NCBI RefSeq assembly: GCF_003574655.1
Contig: NZ_QNUM01000003.1
Coordinates: forward strand, 62,001-126,000
Reading direction: 5' to 3'
Length of the DNA stretch: 64,000 nt
Source: Cohaesibacter haloalkalitolerans
GTDB lineage: Bacteria; Pseudomonadota; Alphaproteobacteria; Rhizobiales; Cohaesibacteraceae
The notes below the pieces were generated by a model that did no database searches, had not been told where the DNA came from, and was given only the letters and a program-made list of their open reading frames with translations. Below, one piece after another: positions 1 to 8,896 of the stretch. Every line of letters starts with the position of its first letter. Positions within the stretch are counted from its first letter, which is position 1. The position numbers and the translations under genes are program-made.

Positions 1-1506
1 ATATTGGGCCGAGTCGACGGTTCGGATTTCCATCTTGATGCCAAGGCGTTCCAGCACCCGGGCGTAGACGAGGGCGAGGCGTTCCTCTTCCTTGGTGGTC
101 GAAAGAAACTCGAAGACAAACGGTGCCCCGGTCGCCTCGTTCACCATGACCCCGTCCTTGAGGCTATAGCCTTCGCCTGCAAGGTCGGAGAGAGCGGCCC
201 GCATCAGCTTGCGCATCTCGCCATTGTTGGCCGCGGAAACGGGCAGATAGCTGCCGTCCAGTATGTTTGCGTCTATGGTGTCGAGATAGGGAGCCAGCAA
301 CGCCTTTTCCCGCTCACTTGCCGGCTCCCCCAGCGCCGAGAGAGAAGAGTTCTGGAAATAACTGCCAGAACGCTGGAACAGGCCGTGGTAGAGATTCTTG
401 TTCACCCAGTCGAAATCGAACAGCGTGGCCAATGTGCGCCGGACAACACGGTTCTGGAAGACCGGTTTGCGCGTGTTGAAAACAAAGCCAGACATGCCGG
501 TCGGCAAGTTCGAGCTGAAGACCTTCTTTTCGACCTTGCCGTCCCGGATGGCATTGAAATCATACTGATCGGCCCAGCGGGCAGGGTCGGATTCCGGCTG
601 AATGTCGAACTGCCCCTTTTTGAAGGCCTCGAACATCGCGGTTCCATCCCGATAATATTCAATGCTGATCTGGTCGAAATTGTCCTGGCCGATCTTGATT
701 GGCAGATCCTTGGCCCAGTAATCGGGGTTCCGCTTGAGCACGATTTTTGAACCGGCATCAACCTGCGAAATCAGATAGGGCCCAGAGCCAATGAACTGAT
801 ACATGCCGGACTTGGCAAAATTCTCCGGATCAATGGCATGTTTGGGCAACACCGGCATCATGCCGATCAGCAGCGGCAACTCACGGTCTTCGCCATTATC
901 AAAGACCAACCGAATCTGTCCCGGCCCCGGTTCCTCAATGGCAACAATCCGCTTGATCTGGCTCTTGTAGGACGGACGACCATGTTCCTCGAGCAATTTG
1001 AGTGTAAATTTCACGTCGTCCACAGTGATTGGCTGGCCGTCGGAAAAACGCGCCTCATCGCGAATTTTGAAGGTAATCGACGACCGGTCCTCCGGCATGT
1101 CTGCCCATTCGGCAATCAATCCATAAAGTGAAAAGGCCTCGTCAGCACTGCGCGCCATCAACGGTTCATAGACATTGTAGCCATAATCGGCATCCCAGAG
1201 GCCACGTGGTGCCACCCCTTTAAGAAGAAACGGATTGAGGCTGTCAAAGCTGCCCTGACTGGCATAGGTGATCTGGCCACCCTTCGGAGCATCCGGGTTC
1301 ACATAGTCCAGATATTTGAAATCTTTCGGATATTTTGGATCCCCATGCATCGCTATACTAGGAGATGGCGCAGCCTGGCTGACAGTCGACAGAAGCGGAG
1401 AGGCCAGCAGCAAGGAACAGGTCAGAACCGGCAGCACAGCCTTTCTGACCAGCGCTCCCCGAACGGAAGACCGAGAAGGGGACTGGCGCAAATATCGAAA
1501 AAACAT
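1..1506 (-). CDS. YejA-like extracellular peptide-binding protein of an ABC transporter (partial, C-terminus outside window)
   Basis: About 502 N-terminal residues can be read on the minus strand; the 3' end runs off the left edge. Residues 1-45 form a long signal peptide with a basic n-region and a hydrophobic core ending near SQA. Mature protein starts with MHGDPKYP (residues 53-60) followed by YVNPDAPKGG, the hallmark of the YejA branch of family 5 (SBP_bac_5) solute-binding proteins, which deliver peptides (microcin C type in E. coli) to YejBEF. Further family-typical stretches include a Pro-Asn-Tyr-Trp-like NPDYWAKD block. The start is supported by AGAGGAAG eight bases upstream. Partner permease genes would be expected just outside the window. 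Function as periplasmic oligopeptide receptor is inferred from family. Confidence 0.9.
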   Translation of the reverse strand, partial: MFFRYLRQSPSRSSVRGALVRKAVLPVLTCSLLLASPLLSTVSQAAPSPSIAMHGDPKYPKDFKYLDYVNPDAPKGGQITYASQGSFDSLNPFLLKGVAPRGLWDADYGYNVYEPLMARSADEAFSLYGLIAEWADMPEDRSSITFKIRDEARFSDGQPITVDDVKFTLKLLEEHGRPSYKSQIKRIVAIEEPGPGQIRLVFDNGEDRELPLLIGMMPVLPKHAIDPENFAKSGMYQFIGSGPYLISQVDAGSKIVLKRNPDYWAKDLPIKIGQDNFDQISIEYYRDGTAMFEAFKKGQFDIQPESDPARWADQYDFNAIRDGKVEKKVFSSNLPTGMSGFVFNTRKPVFQNRVVRRTLATLFDFDWVNKNLYHGLFQRSGSYFQNSSLSALGEPASEREKALLAPYLDTIDANILDGSYLPVSAANNGEMRKLMRAALSDLAGEGYSLKDGVMVNEATGAPFVFEFLSTTKEEERLALVYARVLERLGIKMEIRTVDSAQY

Positions 1507-1881
1507 GGTTCACTTCCTCTGTCGCAAACGGAATGCCGAACAGGGACCGAAATGAATCAGTCCCGCCGGGTCAATCTATCATAGGCAGGAAAACGGCCGC
1601 AGCATGATTCTGCCACTGGCATTTTGCTGCGACAGCTTGTAGAAGAAATAGCGTTTAGTCACTATTCTGCCCAATTCATTGTGAATGAAGAGACTAGTTT
1701 TGGATTCATGACTGCCGCCGAATTGCATCGATAACTCGCTCTTGGCATAGAGGCCATAAATGGAGCTGAGGCGATTCTGCCAATCCGGTGTCAGTCAAAA
1801 CGATCTGATGTCGCAAGGATCGACATATTGAACGGGAACTCGCCTTCCTGCAGTAACGGAACAAAATCGGGATTCTAATTA
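1507..1881. other. Intergenic region, 375 bp, divergent promoters
   Basis: The stretch separates the divergent YejA-like and IalB-family genes, so it must hold both promoters. No ORF with a plausible start and family resemblance and no convincing terminator or structured RNA was seen. The octamer ATTCTGCC occurs three times (1607, 1664, 1774) with irregular spacing, which may be chance. Confidence 0.5.
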
Positions 1882-2532
1882 ATGGTCATGTTTGACAGGG
1901 CTTCCAAACTCATAAAGCCAGTTGCCACGGCTGCTTTCGCACTCGCAGCTGTTGCATTTCTCGCACCTGTGCAGAGCGCCAGCGCCCAGCAGGCAGCTGA
2001 TGCCAATGCAAATGCCAACGCCCCGCGATGGATGAAATTCTGCAGCGACGATGCCAAGACCAAGAAACAGCTCTGCGCCGTCACCCAGGAGCTGAAAGCC
2101 GAGACCGGCCAGTTTCTGGCTTCCATTTCGCTGCGCGAACTGGAAGGGGCAAAGCGCAAGGCTCTTGTCATTGCGATCACCCCGGGCATGCTGCTGCGCC
2201 ACGGCCTGACGCTGCAGATCGACAAGGGCAAACAGACCAAGGGCACATTCTCGATCTGCTTCCCGAACGCCTGCTTCTCGGACGTTGCCGTGGATGACAC
2301 CTTCGTTGATCAGATGAAGAAGGGCGGCACCATTTCGGTCACCGCGCTCAACCAGCAGGCTCAGCCGGTGCGCTTCGATCTGTCCCTCAACGGCTTTACC
2401 GCCAGCTATGATGGCGATCCTATCGACCTCAAGAAGGCAGCTGAAGAACAGCAGAAACTGCAGGATCTGCTGCGCAAGCGCGCCGAAGAGCAGCGTCAGA
2501 AGATTCTTGAACAGAAACAGAAGACCGAATAG
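1882..2532 (+). CDS. Invasion-associated locus B (IalB) family exported protein
   Basis: 216 residues. Residues 1-35 are a Sec signal peptide ending SASA. The body carries the Cys-rich pattern of the IalB family: a Cys before SDD (about residue 54), a QLC about 12 residues later, then SICFPNACFSD further on, suggesting disulfides in the periplasm. The last 35 residues (DLKKAAEEQQKLQDLL onward) are charged and heptad-like, predicted as a helical or coiled-coil tail, which is longer than in many family members. IalB proteins are widespread in Hyphomicrobiales and linked to envelope/host interaction in Bartonella; a precise biochemical role is not known. A second in-frame ATG lies at codon 3 (1888). 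Transcription ends at the strong terminator at 2560. Monocistronic. Confidence 0.88.
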   Translation: MVMFDRASKLIKPVATAAFALAAVAFLAPVQSASAQQAADANANANAPRWMKFCSDDAKTKKQLCAVTQELKAETGQFLASISLRELEGAKRKALVIAITPGMLLRHGLTLQIDKGKQTKGTFSICFPNACFSDVAVDDTFVDQMKKGGTISVTALNQQAQPVRFDLSLNGFTASYDGDPIDLKKAAEEQQKLQDLLRKRAEEQRQKILEQKQKTE

Positions 2533-2559
2533 TCGGGCCCACTGTTCTGCAGACAAAAC

Positions 2560-2597
2560 AAAACCGCGATCCGATTGCTCGGGTCGCGGTTTTTTGT
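2560..2597 (+). terminator. Intrinsic terminator after the IalB-family gene
   Basis: Inverted repeat AAAACCGCGA / TCGCGGTTTT with a short loop, followed by a run of T. Because the stem begins with A residues it could also work for the minus-strand hspQ transcript if read-through occurs, but hspQ runs away from it leftwards and ends at 2657, so it may serve both. Confidence 0.85.
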
Positions 2598-2656
2598 ATC
2601 CGATCCTTGATCGACAAGCTGGGGTCGACAAGACCGGGGTAAACGAGACTGTGAGG

Positions 2657-2989
2657 TCAGTTGACCAGATCGTCTTCAGGCATATAGACGCCTTCCTTCA
2701 TGCCCTTGAAGAGCTGACGCACCTGCGGGTGCCGGATAGGCTCGCCTGAGCTGTCCTTGAGCAGGTTCTGCTCGGAGACATAGGCGACATACTCGGTTTC
2801 GTCATTTTCGGCAAAGATATGATAGAAGGGTTGATCCCTGCGTGGACGCACGTCCTCAGGAATGGAATCATACCATTCCTCGGAATTGGCAAACTCCGGA
2901 TCCACGTCAAAGACGACGCCACGGAAGGAATAAACCCGATGGCGCACGACCTGACCGATCTGAAATTTTGCGGTTTTCATTTCCGCCAT
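2657..2989 (-). CDS. hspQ: Heat shock protein HspQ
   Basis: 110 residues from the chosen start. The core KFQIGQVVRHRVYSFRGVVF, then DVDPEF and the QPFYHIFAE..TEYVAYVSEQNL stretch are diagnostic of the HspQ/YccV family, small beta-barrel proteins that bind hemimethylated DNA in vitro and act as specificity enhancers of Lon protease and in heat-shock control. The open frame extends to 3058, but residues upstream of MAEMKTAKF are not family-like; the ATG at 2989 has GGAG upstream, and a start at MKTAKF (2980) is also possible. Cytoplasmic, apparently monocistronic. The 222 bp upstream to the next gene hold its promoter. Confidence 0.9.
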   Translation of the reverse strand: MAEMKTAKFQIGQVVRHRVYSFRGVVFDVDPEFANSEEWYDSIPEDVRPRRDQPFYHIFAENDETEYVAYVSEQNLLKDSSGEPIRHPQVRQLFKGMKEGVYMPEDDLVN

Positions 2990-3280
2990 GAGACCAGGCT
3001 CCATTGTTTCTTTTATTCGCCTCGCAAAATAGGCTCTTAGCATTAATCTAGCATACATATTGCCGCAGACGCTATGAACATTCTTTTGATCAGCTCGTCG
3101 GAAAACGAAGCTCAGTACACATCACAGACAGATGGGCAAGTCAACAAGAGCCTTCACCTGTCTGGCCCTTGTTGCGCATTTTGAAGAGTTTGAAATGCGA
3201 ATTTCGGCAAAATCGCAGGAATTTGCCAGTTTTCCGCGCCTGTTCCCGCCAATGCGGGTGGGGCTCACATGAACACTGTT

Positions 3281-4327
3281 CTAGCCCCCAAAACCGTAAA
3301 GCGCTCCCATATCCGGGTCCTTGTCGGCCACCTGACGCGCCAGATCAACGATCACCTTGGCCTGCTTCCAGGTTGCATCGTCCTGCATCTTGCCATCGAT
3401 CATTACGGCTCCGGTCCCATCAGGCATGGCCTCCAGAATGCGTATGGCCATCTTGACCTCATCAACATCCGGGCTGAAGACGCGCTTGGCGATGGCAACC
3501 TGAGAAGGATGCAGCGTCCATGTGCCAAGGCACCCTTGCAGGAAGCTGTTGCGGAACTGGGCTTCGCAGGCGTCGGGATCGGCGAAATCGCCAAACGGAC
3601 CGTAGAAGGCCTTGAGGCCATAGGTCATGCAGGCATCCACCATCTTGGCCATCGTATAGTGCCAGAGGTCCTGCTGATAATAGGCACGTTCCTTGCCTTC
3701 CTCGATGTCCGCCAGAACCCGATAGCCCGGATGCCCCCCGCCGACCCGCGTGGTCTTCATGCCACGGGACGCAGCAAGGTCGGCTGGTCCAAGCGAAATA
3801 CCATGCATGCGCGGCGACGCGGCACAGATGTCCTCGACATTGGCCACCCCTTCAGCGGTTTCCAGAATGGCGTGAATGAGTATCGGCTTTTCCACTCCAT
3901 GCTTGGCTTCCAGCTGGGCCAGCAGTTGGTCTAGATAGTGAATGTCCCAAGCACCTTCCACCTTGGGCAGCATGATCACGTCGAGCTTGTTGCCAACCGA
4001 GGAGACAATGTCGATGACATCATCAAGAAACCACGGCGAGTTGAGGCAGTTGACGCGGGTCCACAGCCCGGTTGAGCCGAAGTCATTGTCGCGCGCCATC
4101 TGGATAAACCCGGCGCGGGCCTCTTCCTTCTTCTCAGCGGGAATGGCGTCTTCGAGATTGCCCAGGATCACATCGACAGACTTGATCAGATCGGGAATCT
4201 TGGCTCGCATCTTTTCAATATGCGGCGGCACGAAATGGATCATGCGCTCGACGCGAACCGGCAATTCGCGATAGGGGACTGGCGCTCCAATTGCCAATGG
4301 CTTGTAGAATGCACGCGGCGTTTTCAT
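3281..4327 (-). CDS. HpcH/HpaI aldolase / CitE family CoA-ester lyase (malyl-CoA lyase-like)
   Basis: 348 residues. The fold is read from [20 protein letters not shown] near residue 55-75 (Asp/Glu that bind Mg2+), the Arg/Asn-rich [11 protein letters not shown] strand, IMLPKVEG, and [17 protein letters not shown], where the glutamate binds metal, then GPADLAAS. These are the conserved strands of CitE-like lyases that cleave or condense malyl-CoA, beta-methylmalyl-CoA or citramalyl-CoA. The exact CoA ester cannot be told from sequence. The ATG at 4327 is chosen because AGGAGAG-like GGGAGAGAGACG precedes it; the open frame continues 22 codons upstream without family character. No pathway partner is adjacent. 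Confidence 0.85.
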   Translation of the reverse strand: MKTPRAFYKPLAIGAPVPYRELPVRVERMIHFVPPHIEKMRAKIPDLIKSVDVILGNLEDAIPAEKKEEARAGFIQMARDNDFGSTGLWTRVNCLNSPWFLDDVIDIVSSVGNKLDVIMLPKVEGAWDIHYLDQLLAQLEAKHGVEKPILIHAILETAEGVANVEDICAASPRMHGISLGPADLAASRGMKTTRVGGGHPGYRVLADIEEGKERAYYQQDLWHYTMAKMVDACMTYGLKAFYGPFGDFADPDACEAQFRNSFLQGCLGTWTLHPSQVAIAKRVFSPDVDEVKMAIRILEAMPDGTGAVMIDGKMQDDATWKQAKVIVDLARQVADKDPDMGALYGFGG

Positions 4328-4530
4328 CGTCTCTCTCCCGTTCTTTGCACCGCCAGCCCCGACGCTCCAATCGTCTTTTCGGGCCTCATTCAAGGGAACG
4401 GCGCACTCCTTGGCCTATTTGCACCGCAAAATTGCTGCAGTGCAATAAGACTGTAGGGGAAGATACGGAAGGGGTAGAGGAACGGATGTAATGAGGGGGT
4501 AATGAGCGGTAAAGCGGCAAGTGGAGCAGC

Positions 4531-5403
4531 CTAGCCCCAACGGCGATGCGCCCACATCCATTGTTCTGGCGCCTGCCGGATCCAGGCCTCAAACTGTGCC
4601 TGTTCGGCTATGGTCGCCTTGAGAATGTCGTCCTCGATATCGTCCGTCTGGGGCATGGGAATGATTTCTGCCTGCACCTCGAAATGGATGTCCCTGATCC
4701 GGCGAATGCGCAGCCCGATAAGCGGCGCTCCCTTCTTGCGCGCCAGACGGGCAGGAAAGCTGTTGGTCGGCGCCGGGCGCCCAAAAAAGTCGATACTGCT
4801 GCCGCGCACGTCTCTCAGGTCTCCCATGATCGCCACGGCCTTGCCACCATGCACGGAGGTGAGCGCTTTCATGCCGGCCCGGTCACCCTTGACAAACACG
4901 CCGCCACTGAAGGTTTCGGCCCGCTTGCGGACCATATAGTCATGCACCAGCGGGTTCTTGAGCTTCTGCATCACCACCGAGCAGTCAAATCCATTGTGCG
5001 AGGAAATCGCACCGCCGAGTTCCCAATTGCCCGAATGCAGCGAAACGATTACACCGCCGGATTTCTTGATTTCCTCGACTACCTCTCGATAGTTTTTCGG
5101 CTCTGTGATCAACTCGTCCATCCGCGCCACGAACCGGTCAGCCAGCACGCTCTCGGCAAAGGTCCGCCCGAGATTCTCCCACATGCCGAGCGTAATGGCA
5201 TGAAGCTCATTGTCGCTTTTGTCCGGAAAGGCGAGGCGGAGATGGGCCATCGCCCGCTTTTGCCGTCTGAGCCTTGGCGCAAGGCTGCGCCAGATCCAGC
5301 CCATGAAGGCGGAGGCCACATGCAGCGGCATCAGTCGCAGGATGAAGATGACAGACATCAGCAGCGCATATTCAACCCGATGAGCCAGCGTGACTTTTCT
5401 CAT
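4531..5403 (-). CDS. LpxL/HtrB-type lysophospholipid/lipid A acyltransferase
   Basis: 290 residues. An N-terminal membrane helix (about residues 10-35) is followed by the catalytic HSGNWE motif (H(x4)E type) near residue 125, and the conserved GGAISSHN, PLVHDYMVRKR and PLIGLRIRR blocks, ending with PEQWMWAHRRWG, the invariant C-terminal signature of the family. These inner-membrane enzymes transfer an acyl chain from acyl-ACP to the lipid A precursor. ATG at 5403 has AGGGA seven bases upstream and is preferred to a GTG at 5430. It lies downstream of the flavin hydroxylase gene in the same direction with a 172-bp gap, so co-transcription is possible. Which acyl position is used is not known. 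Confidence 0.9.
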   Translation of the reverse strand: MRKVTLAHRVEYALLMSVIFILRLMPLHVASAFMGWIWRSLAPRLRRQKRAMAHLRLAFPDKSDNELHAITLGMWENLGRTFAESVLADRFVARMDELITEPKNYREVVEEIKKSGGVIVSLHSGNWELGGAISSHNGFDCSVVMQKLKNPLVHDYMVRKRAETFSGGVFVKGDRAGMKALTSVHGGKAVAIMGDLRDVRGSSIDFFGRPAPTNSFPARLARKKGAPLIGLRIRRIRDIHFEVQAEIIPMPQTDDIEDDILKATIAEQAQFEAWIRQAPEQWMWAHRRWG

Positions 5404-5575
5404 TCTCAATCCCTGCAGGTTTCTCGACACCCTTCGCTACCGCCAGTGAGCGAATCCATTTTTGCGATTTTTATCCCAGGTTGCCCAAAGCGCAAAGGGG
5501 ACAAAGGCGAATGTGGAAAGAAGCCGGCCACCGGGCGACCAATCCTGTACGACTCGTCGCGCCTGTTGGCAGCGT

Positions 5576-6805
5576 TCAGAGCTTGGGTTGATGCTTTTTC
5601 ATGGCCGCGCTCGTCCAGCCAATCCGGCCCGGTGCATCCAGCCCGGCCTTCATCATGAATTTACGCAAGGTGGGCACCATGTTGGCAAGCGCCAGACCGG
5701 CCGTTCTGGCCCCCTGACCAAAGGGCAGAGACGAGATAAGCGACATGTTGAGCATGTGCACGCCCGCCGTCCGCGACCAGATATCGCCGCGTCGCATGCG
5801 ATCATATGCAACGAGCACTTCCTCCGACCCCGGGTCGTTGATGCCGTCTTCGCGAATGACATCGGCAAGGGTCGAGATATCGCGTAGGGTGAGATTCAGC
5901 CCCTGCGCCCCGATCGGCGGAAAGGCATGGGCGCTTTCGGCGATAAGTGCTGCCCGTGGGCCATGGAATTCCTTCGCCATTACGCCAGACAGAGGGAAGA
6001 TCTGAGGCGTGCTGATGACTTCGAATGCGCCATAGATGGAATGAGCACGGCGTTCCAGCTCAAGTGCCAGCGCGGCAGGCTCCATGGCCTTCAGCCGCTC
6101 GGCATCATCCGCAGTGACAACGCAGACAAGGCTTGAAGTGAAGCCGTCCCGATAAGGCACCAGCGTGAAGGGGCCGGTTTTGGTGTGAAACTCGGTCGAG
6201 ATATTGTTATGCGCCGTAGAGGCGTGATGCAGATTGACCACCAGTGCCGCCTGCGGATAGGACCATTTGCGCATTTCGATGCCAGCGGCCTCCCTGACAA
6301 TCGACTTGCGCCCGTCTGCGGCAATCACAAGCCGCGCGTTCCATTCGGTGCCGTCGGCCATGTCAATGTGGACACGATCCCCACCAAGCGCGACAGAGCT
6401 GGCAAACTGCTGATCCTCTATCAGGCGGCTCATCTCCAACCCGCCAAGCGCCGAATGCAGGCAGGCCACCAACCGGTTGTTGTCGATATTGTAGCCAAAG
6501 GCTTCAAGTCCAATTTCCGAGCTGTCAAATTCAGTGGTCGGTGCCTTGAACAGACGTCCGGTATCGTCAATGAGACGCATCGTCCGCAGGGCCTGCCCCT
6601 CGGACTTGATGGCATCCCACAGTCCGAGGCCTTCCAGATAGGGAACCGAACTGCCGAGCAGGGCAGTCGTTCGCCCGTCAGTACCGCCATGGGCCGGACC
6701 GATCAGCACGCAGGAAAAGCCGAGCTTGATCATCTGGATCGCAGCGACATGCCCCGCTGGTCCACTTCCGATCACAGCAACATCGACCTGTCGACTCTGC
6801 AACAT
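5576..6805 (-). CDS. UbiH/UbiF-family FAD-dependent hydroxylase
   Basis: 409 residues from ATG 6805, which has AAAGGGG upstream. The N-terminus VDVAVIGSGPAGHVAA is the FAD-binding GxGxxG fold; the DG motif (VIAADGRKSIVREAAG) lies mid-protein, and the second FAD motif (HAFPPIGAQGLNLTLRDI) near residue 300 is typical of ubiquinone hydroxylases (UbiH/UbiF/UbiI/UbiL class). Such enzymes hydroxylate the ring of polyprenylphenol intermediates with NAD(P)H and O2 at the membrane. The position hydroxylated cannot be assigned here. A longer frame to 6856 exists without supporting signal. An open frame of 39 codons sits directly upstream (6838-6957). Confidence 0.88.
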   Translation of the reverse strand: MLQSRQVDVAVIGSGPAGHVAAIQMIKLGFSCVLIGPAHGGTDGRTTALLGSSVPYLEGLGLWDAIKSEGQALRTMRLIDDTGRLFKAPTTEFDSSEIGLEAFGYNIDNNRLVACLHSALGGLEMSRLIEDQQFASSVALGGDRVHIDMADGTEWNARLVIAADGRKSIVREAAGIEMRKWSYPQAALVVNLHHASTAHNNISTEFHTKTGPFTLVPYRDGFTSSLVCVVTADDAERLKAMEPAALALELERRAHSIYGAFEVISTPQIFPLSGVMAKEFHGPRAALIAESAHAFPPIGAQGLNLTLRDISTLADVIREDGINDPGSEEVLVAYDRMRRGDIWSRTAGVHMLNMSLISSLPFGQGARTAGLALANMVPTLRKFMMKAGLDAPGRIGWTSAAMKKHQPKL

Positions 6806-6837
6806 GACAGCACCCCTTTGATGACGACCAACGGAAC

Positions 6838-6957
6838 TCAGACCATGGCCCGCCATTCCGATTCCGTAACATTTACCCCAGATAGCTTCGGGTCATAGCG
6901 CGTTCCCGGCGTGAAATCCAGATACTTTCCCGTATCGGTCCAGCCAGCTTTTGCCAT
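6838..6957 (-). CDS. Possible small protein of 39 residues upstream of the flavin hydroxylase gene (doubtful)
   Basis: The frame starts MAKAGWTDTGKYLDF and ends WRAMV, 32 bp before the hydroxylase start. No clear Shine-Dalgarno element precedes the ATG and no family is recognised. Composition (Trp, Tyr, Lys, Asp mix) is protein-like rather than obviously random. It could be a leader peptide, a small gene, or chance. Confidence 0.25.
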   Translation of the reverse strand: MAKAGWTDTGKYLDFTPGTRYDPKLSGVNVTESEWRAMV

Positions 6958-7010
6958 TATGACACCATGACTAACTTGCAATCCACAACGACTACGGTTC
7001 ATATGGCACC

Positions 7011-7055
7011 TCAAGATCACCCTTGCCAAGATCACCCCAGCCAAGATCACCCATG
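7011..7055. repeat. Three tandem imperfect 15-bp repeats before the DUF2182 gene
   Basis: Units TCAAGATCACCCTTG, CCAAGATCACCCCAG and CCAAGATCACCCATG abut each other and end 18 bp before the start codon of the DUF2182 gene. They may be a small expandable minisatellite or repeated operator in the 5' leader. Confidence 0.7.
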
Positions 7056-7073
7056 CAATGAGGGCGCGTCCGG

Positions 7074-8069
7074 ATGAGTTTTCTCGGATCCTTTTTCGAT
7101 ACCAGCAACGCCAGAGAGCTGCAGCAGCAGATGGCCCGCTTCCGCAAGGAACATCCGGACCTCGCCGCAGCCGAAGCCAAGCCGCGCATTGCGCTCTTTC
7201 TTGCCATTGCTGTCGCATCGCTGTTTGCGTGGTTCTATCTGTTTGCCATGGTGGTCGACATGGCCCCGGACATGGACATGCGCTCCCTTGGGCCGGGCAT
7301 GGCGGCCTTCAACGCCTTCAACAGTTTTGAAGCGCTCGACCCGACAACCCGCGCCTTTATCGCCGCGGTTTGCGCACCATCCGCCGCCATCGGCCATTTC
7401 GGCATGCCCGGGCAGGGGGCCTGGGGGCTTCAGGATCTGATGATCGTTTTTGCCATGTGGGTGATGATGGCCATTGCCATGATGCTGCCTACGGCCGCGC
7501 CAATTCTCAAGAGCTACGCTGCGGTTCAGGAGACCAAGGGCCGCAAGACCGGCGCCTTTGGCATTCTCATGCTGGCACTGGGCTATCTCAGCGTCTGGGT
7601 CGGTTTTGCCCTTCTGGCAACCCTGTTGCAGTGGGGCCTTACGGAAATCCAGACCATGTCCCCGGTCATGGCACCCGCTTCGATGGTCTTTTCCGCCTCG
7701 ACGCTGCTGCTCGCCGGTATCTACCAATTCACCGCCGCCAAGCAGGCCTGCCTGCTGCGCTGCCAGCTGCCCTTTCCCTATTTCAGTCGCCGAACCGAAA
7801 AGGGCTTTTTCCGCTCCTTTGCCGGCTCCTATGTCATGGGGCTGGAACAGGGGCTGTTCTGCACGGGCTGCACATGGGCATTGATGGCGGTGATGTTCGC
7901 GGTCGGTGTGATGAATGTCATCTGGATGGCAGTGCTGGGCCTGCTCATGGGGATCGAGAAGGTGGTTCCCAATCCGTGGGTCACTCGCGGCATAGGTATT
8001 TTCCTCATAATCTGGGGCCTTCTGGTACTGTCCATATCACCAGCCGGACGTGCCATCCTCGGCATTTGA
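7074..8069 (+). CDS. DUF2182 multi-pass membrane protein (putative metal-binding)
   Basis: 331 residues with about seven to eight predicted membrane segments. The family signature is visible: a W-x-MM-x-AMMLP block (WVMMAIAMMLPTAAP, near residue 138), YQFTAAKQACLLRCQLP with two Cys near residues 225-230, and EQGLFCTGCTWALM with a CxxC pair near residue 263. These Cys/His/Met positions are the basis for describing DUF2182 as a predicted metal-binding integral membrane family; in bacteria it often travels with a DUF1326 partner, which is not adjacent here. The start ATG at 7074 follows GAGGGCG. Transported or bound ligand unknown; copper or other soft metal is only a guess from the Cys/Met content. 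Confidence 0.85.
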   Translation: MSFLGSFFDTSNARELQQQMARFRKEHPDLAAAEAKPRIALFLAIAVASLFAWFYLFAMVVDMAPDMDMRSLGPGMAAFNAFNSFEALDPTTRAFIAAVCAPSAAIGHFGMPGQGAWGLQDLMIVFAMWVMMAIAMMLPTAAPILKSYAAVQETKGRKTGAFGILMLALGYLSVWVGFALLATLLQWGLTEIQTMSPVMAPASMVFSASTLLLAGIYQFTAAKQACLLRCQLPFPYFSRRTEKGFFRSFAGSYVMGLEQGLFCTGCTWALMAVMFAVGVMNVIWMAVLGLLMGIEKVVPNPWVTRGIGIFLIIWGLLVLSISPAGRAILGI

Positions 8070-8133
8070 TTTTTGTAGCGGATCGCGGTTGTTTCTGATT
8101 GCTTCCCACATCAGGATGGGCTAGGGACTGCGC

Positions 8134-8829
8134 ATGCAAAAACAAACCGCATTCCTCGTTCATCTGCTGACCGCCTCCGGTGCAGCCTTTGCCCTTCTGG
8201 CCACACTTGCCGCTTCGAATGGCGACTGGACAGCCCTGTTCTTCTGGCTGCTGGCAGCGCAGTTCGTCGATGGCATCGACGGTCCGATCGCGCGCAAGAT
8301 GCACGTGTCCACGGTTTTGCCCCACTGGAGCGGAAACAGCCTCGATTTCGTCATCGACTATGCGACCTATGTTTTCATTCCGGCTTTTGCCTTCGTCAAG
8401 GCAGACCTGATGCCCGAACCCTACGGGCTGGTTGCTGCCGCCATTATCGTCGTCACTGGCGGGCTCTATTTTGCCAATGACCAGATGAAGGCTCCATCCA
8501 ACGCCTTTCGCGGCTTTCCAGCAGTCTGGAACGGAGTGCTGTTCTACTATTTCATTTTCACGCCGGACCCTGTGACGGGCTTCATCGTTCTGGTGCTGCT
8601 AGCTGCCGGGCAGTTCGTTCCCATCGAATTCGTCCATCCGGTAAGAGTGAAATCCCTGCGCCCGCTGACGCTGACAATTGTTGCCGTATGGTCAGTGTTT
8701 GCCTGCCATGTTGTATTCAACAATATGGTTCCTACATCTTTGGATCGCATCGCTCTGGCAATCAGCGGCCTTTATCTGTTTGCCATTGGACCACTGCTCC
8801 ATTTCCGCAGGATCAGACCGCAAGGCTAG
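8134..8829 (+). CDS. pcs: Phosphatidylcholine synthase
   Basis: 231 residues, close to the usual size of Pcs. The CDP-alcohol phosphatidyltransferase signature is intact as DGIDGPIAR, then WSGNSLD and IDY (pattern DGxxxAR-Gxx..D..D), with the extra WSG insertion typical of Pcs. About seven to eight membrane helices follow. The enzyme condenses choline directly with CDP-diacylglycerol to give phosphatidylcholine and CMP in the inner membrane, a route typical of Rhizobium, Brucella and relatives, and needs imported choline. It sits 64 bp after the DUF2182 gene in the same direction, which may share a promoter, with no functional link evident. Confidence 0.95.
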   Translation: MQKQTAFLVHLLTASGAAFALLATLAASNGDWTALFFWLLAAQFVDGIDGPIARKMHVSTVLPHWSGNSLDFVIDYATYVFIPAFAFVKADLMPEPYGLVAAAIIVVTGGLYFANDQMKAPSNAFRGFPAVWNGVLFYYFIFTPDPVTGFIVLVLLAAGQFVPIEFVHPVRVKSLRPLTLTIVAVWSVFACHVVFNNMVPTSLDRIALAISGLYLFAIGPLLHFRRIRPQG

Positions 8830-8896
8830 ACCGGATCCTGCGCCCGGATCCCGCTGACGCATGACGTCGGCACCATAGCAAGAAAGCGGACTGACC

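Noticed and set aside
4-750. Long plus-strand open frame at the left edge
   Set aside because: It is antisense to the YejA-like gene, whose minus-strand product has clear family motifs and a signal peptide.
1607-1781. Three copies of ATTCTGCC in the first intergenic region
   Set aside because: Irregular spacing, short length and no symmetry; could be chance.
1879-2631. Minus-strand frame of 250 codons opposite the IalB-family gene
   Set aside because: The plus-strand product has a signal peptide and IalB cysteine pattern; the antisense frame has no family character.
4546-5658. 370-codon plus-strand frame opposite the acyltransferase gene
   Set aside because: The minus-strand product has the HSGNWE motif and C-terminal signature of LpxL; the plus frame resembles nothing.
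7011-7055. Minus-strand pentapeptide-repeat-like coding in the 15-bp repeats
   Set aside because: Only three units and a frame that ends at once; not a pentapeptide repeat protein.
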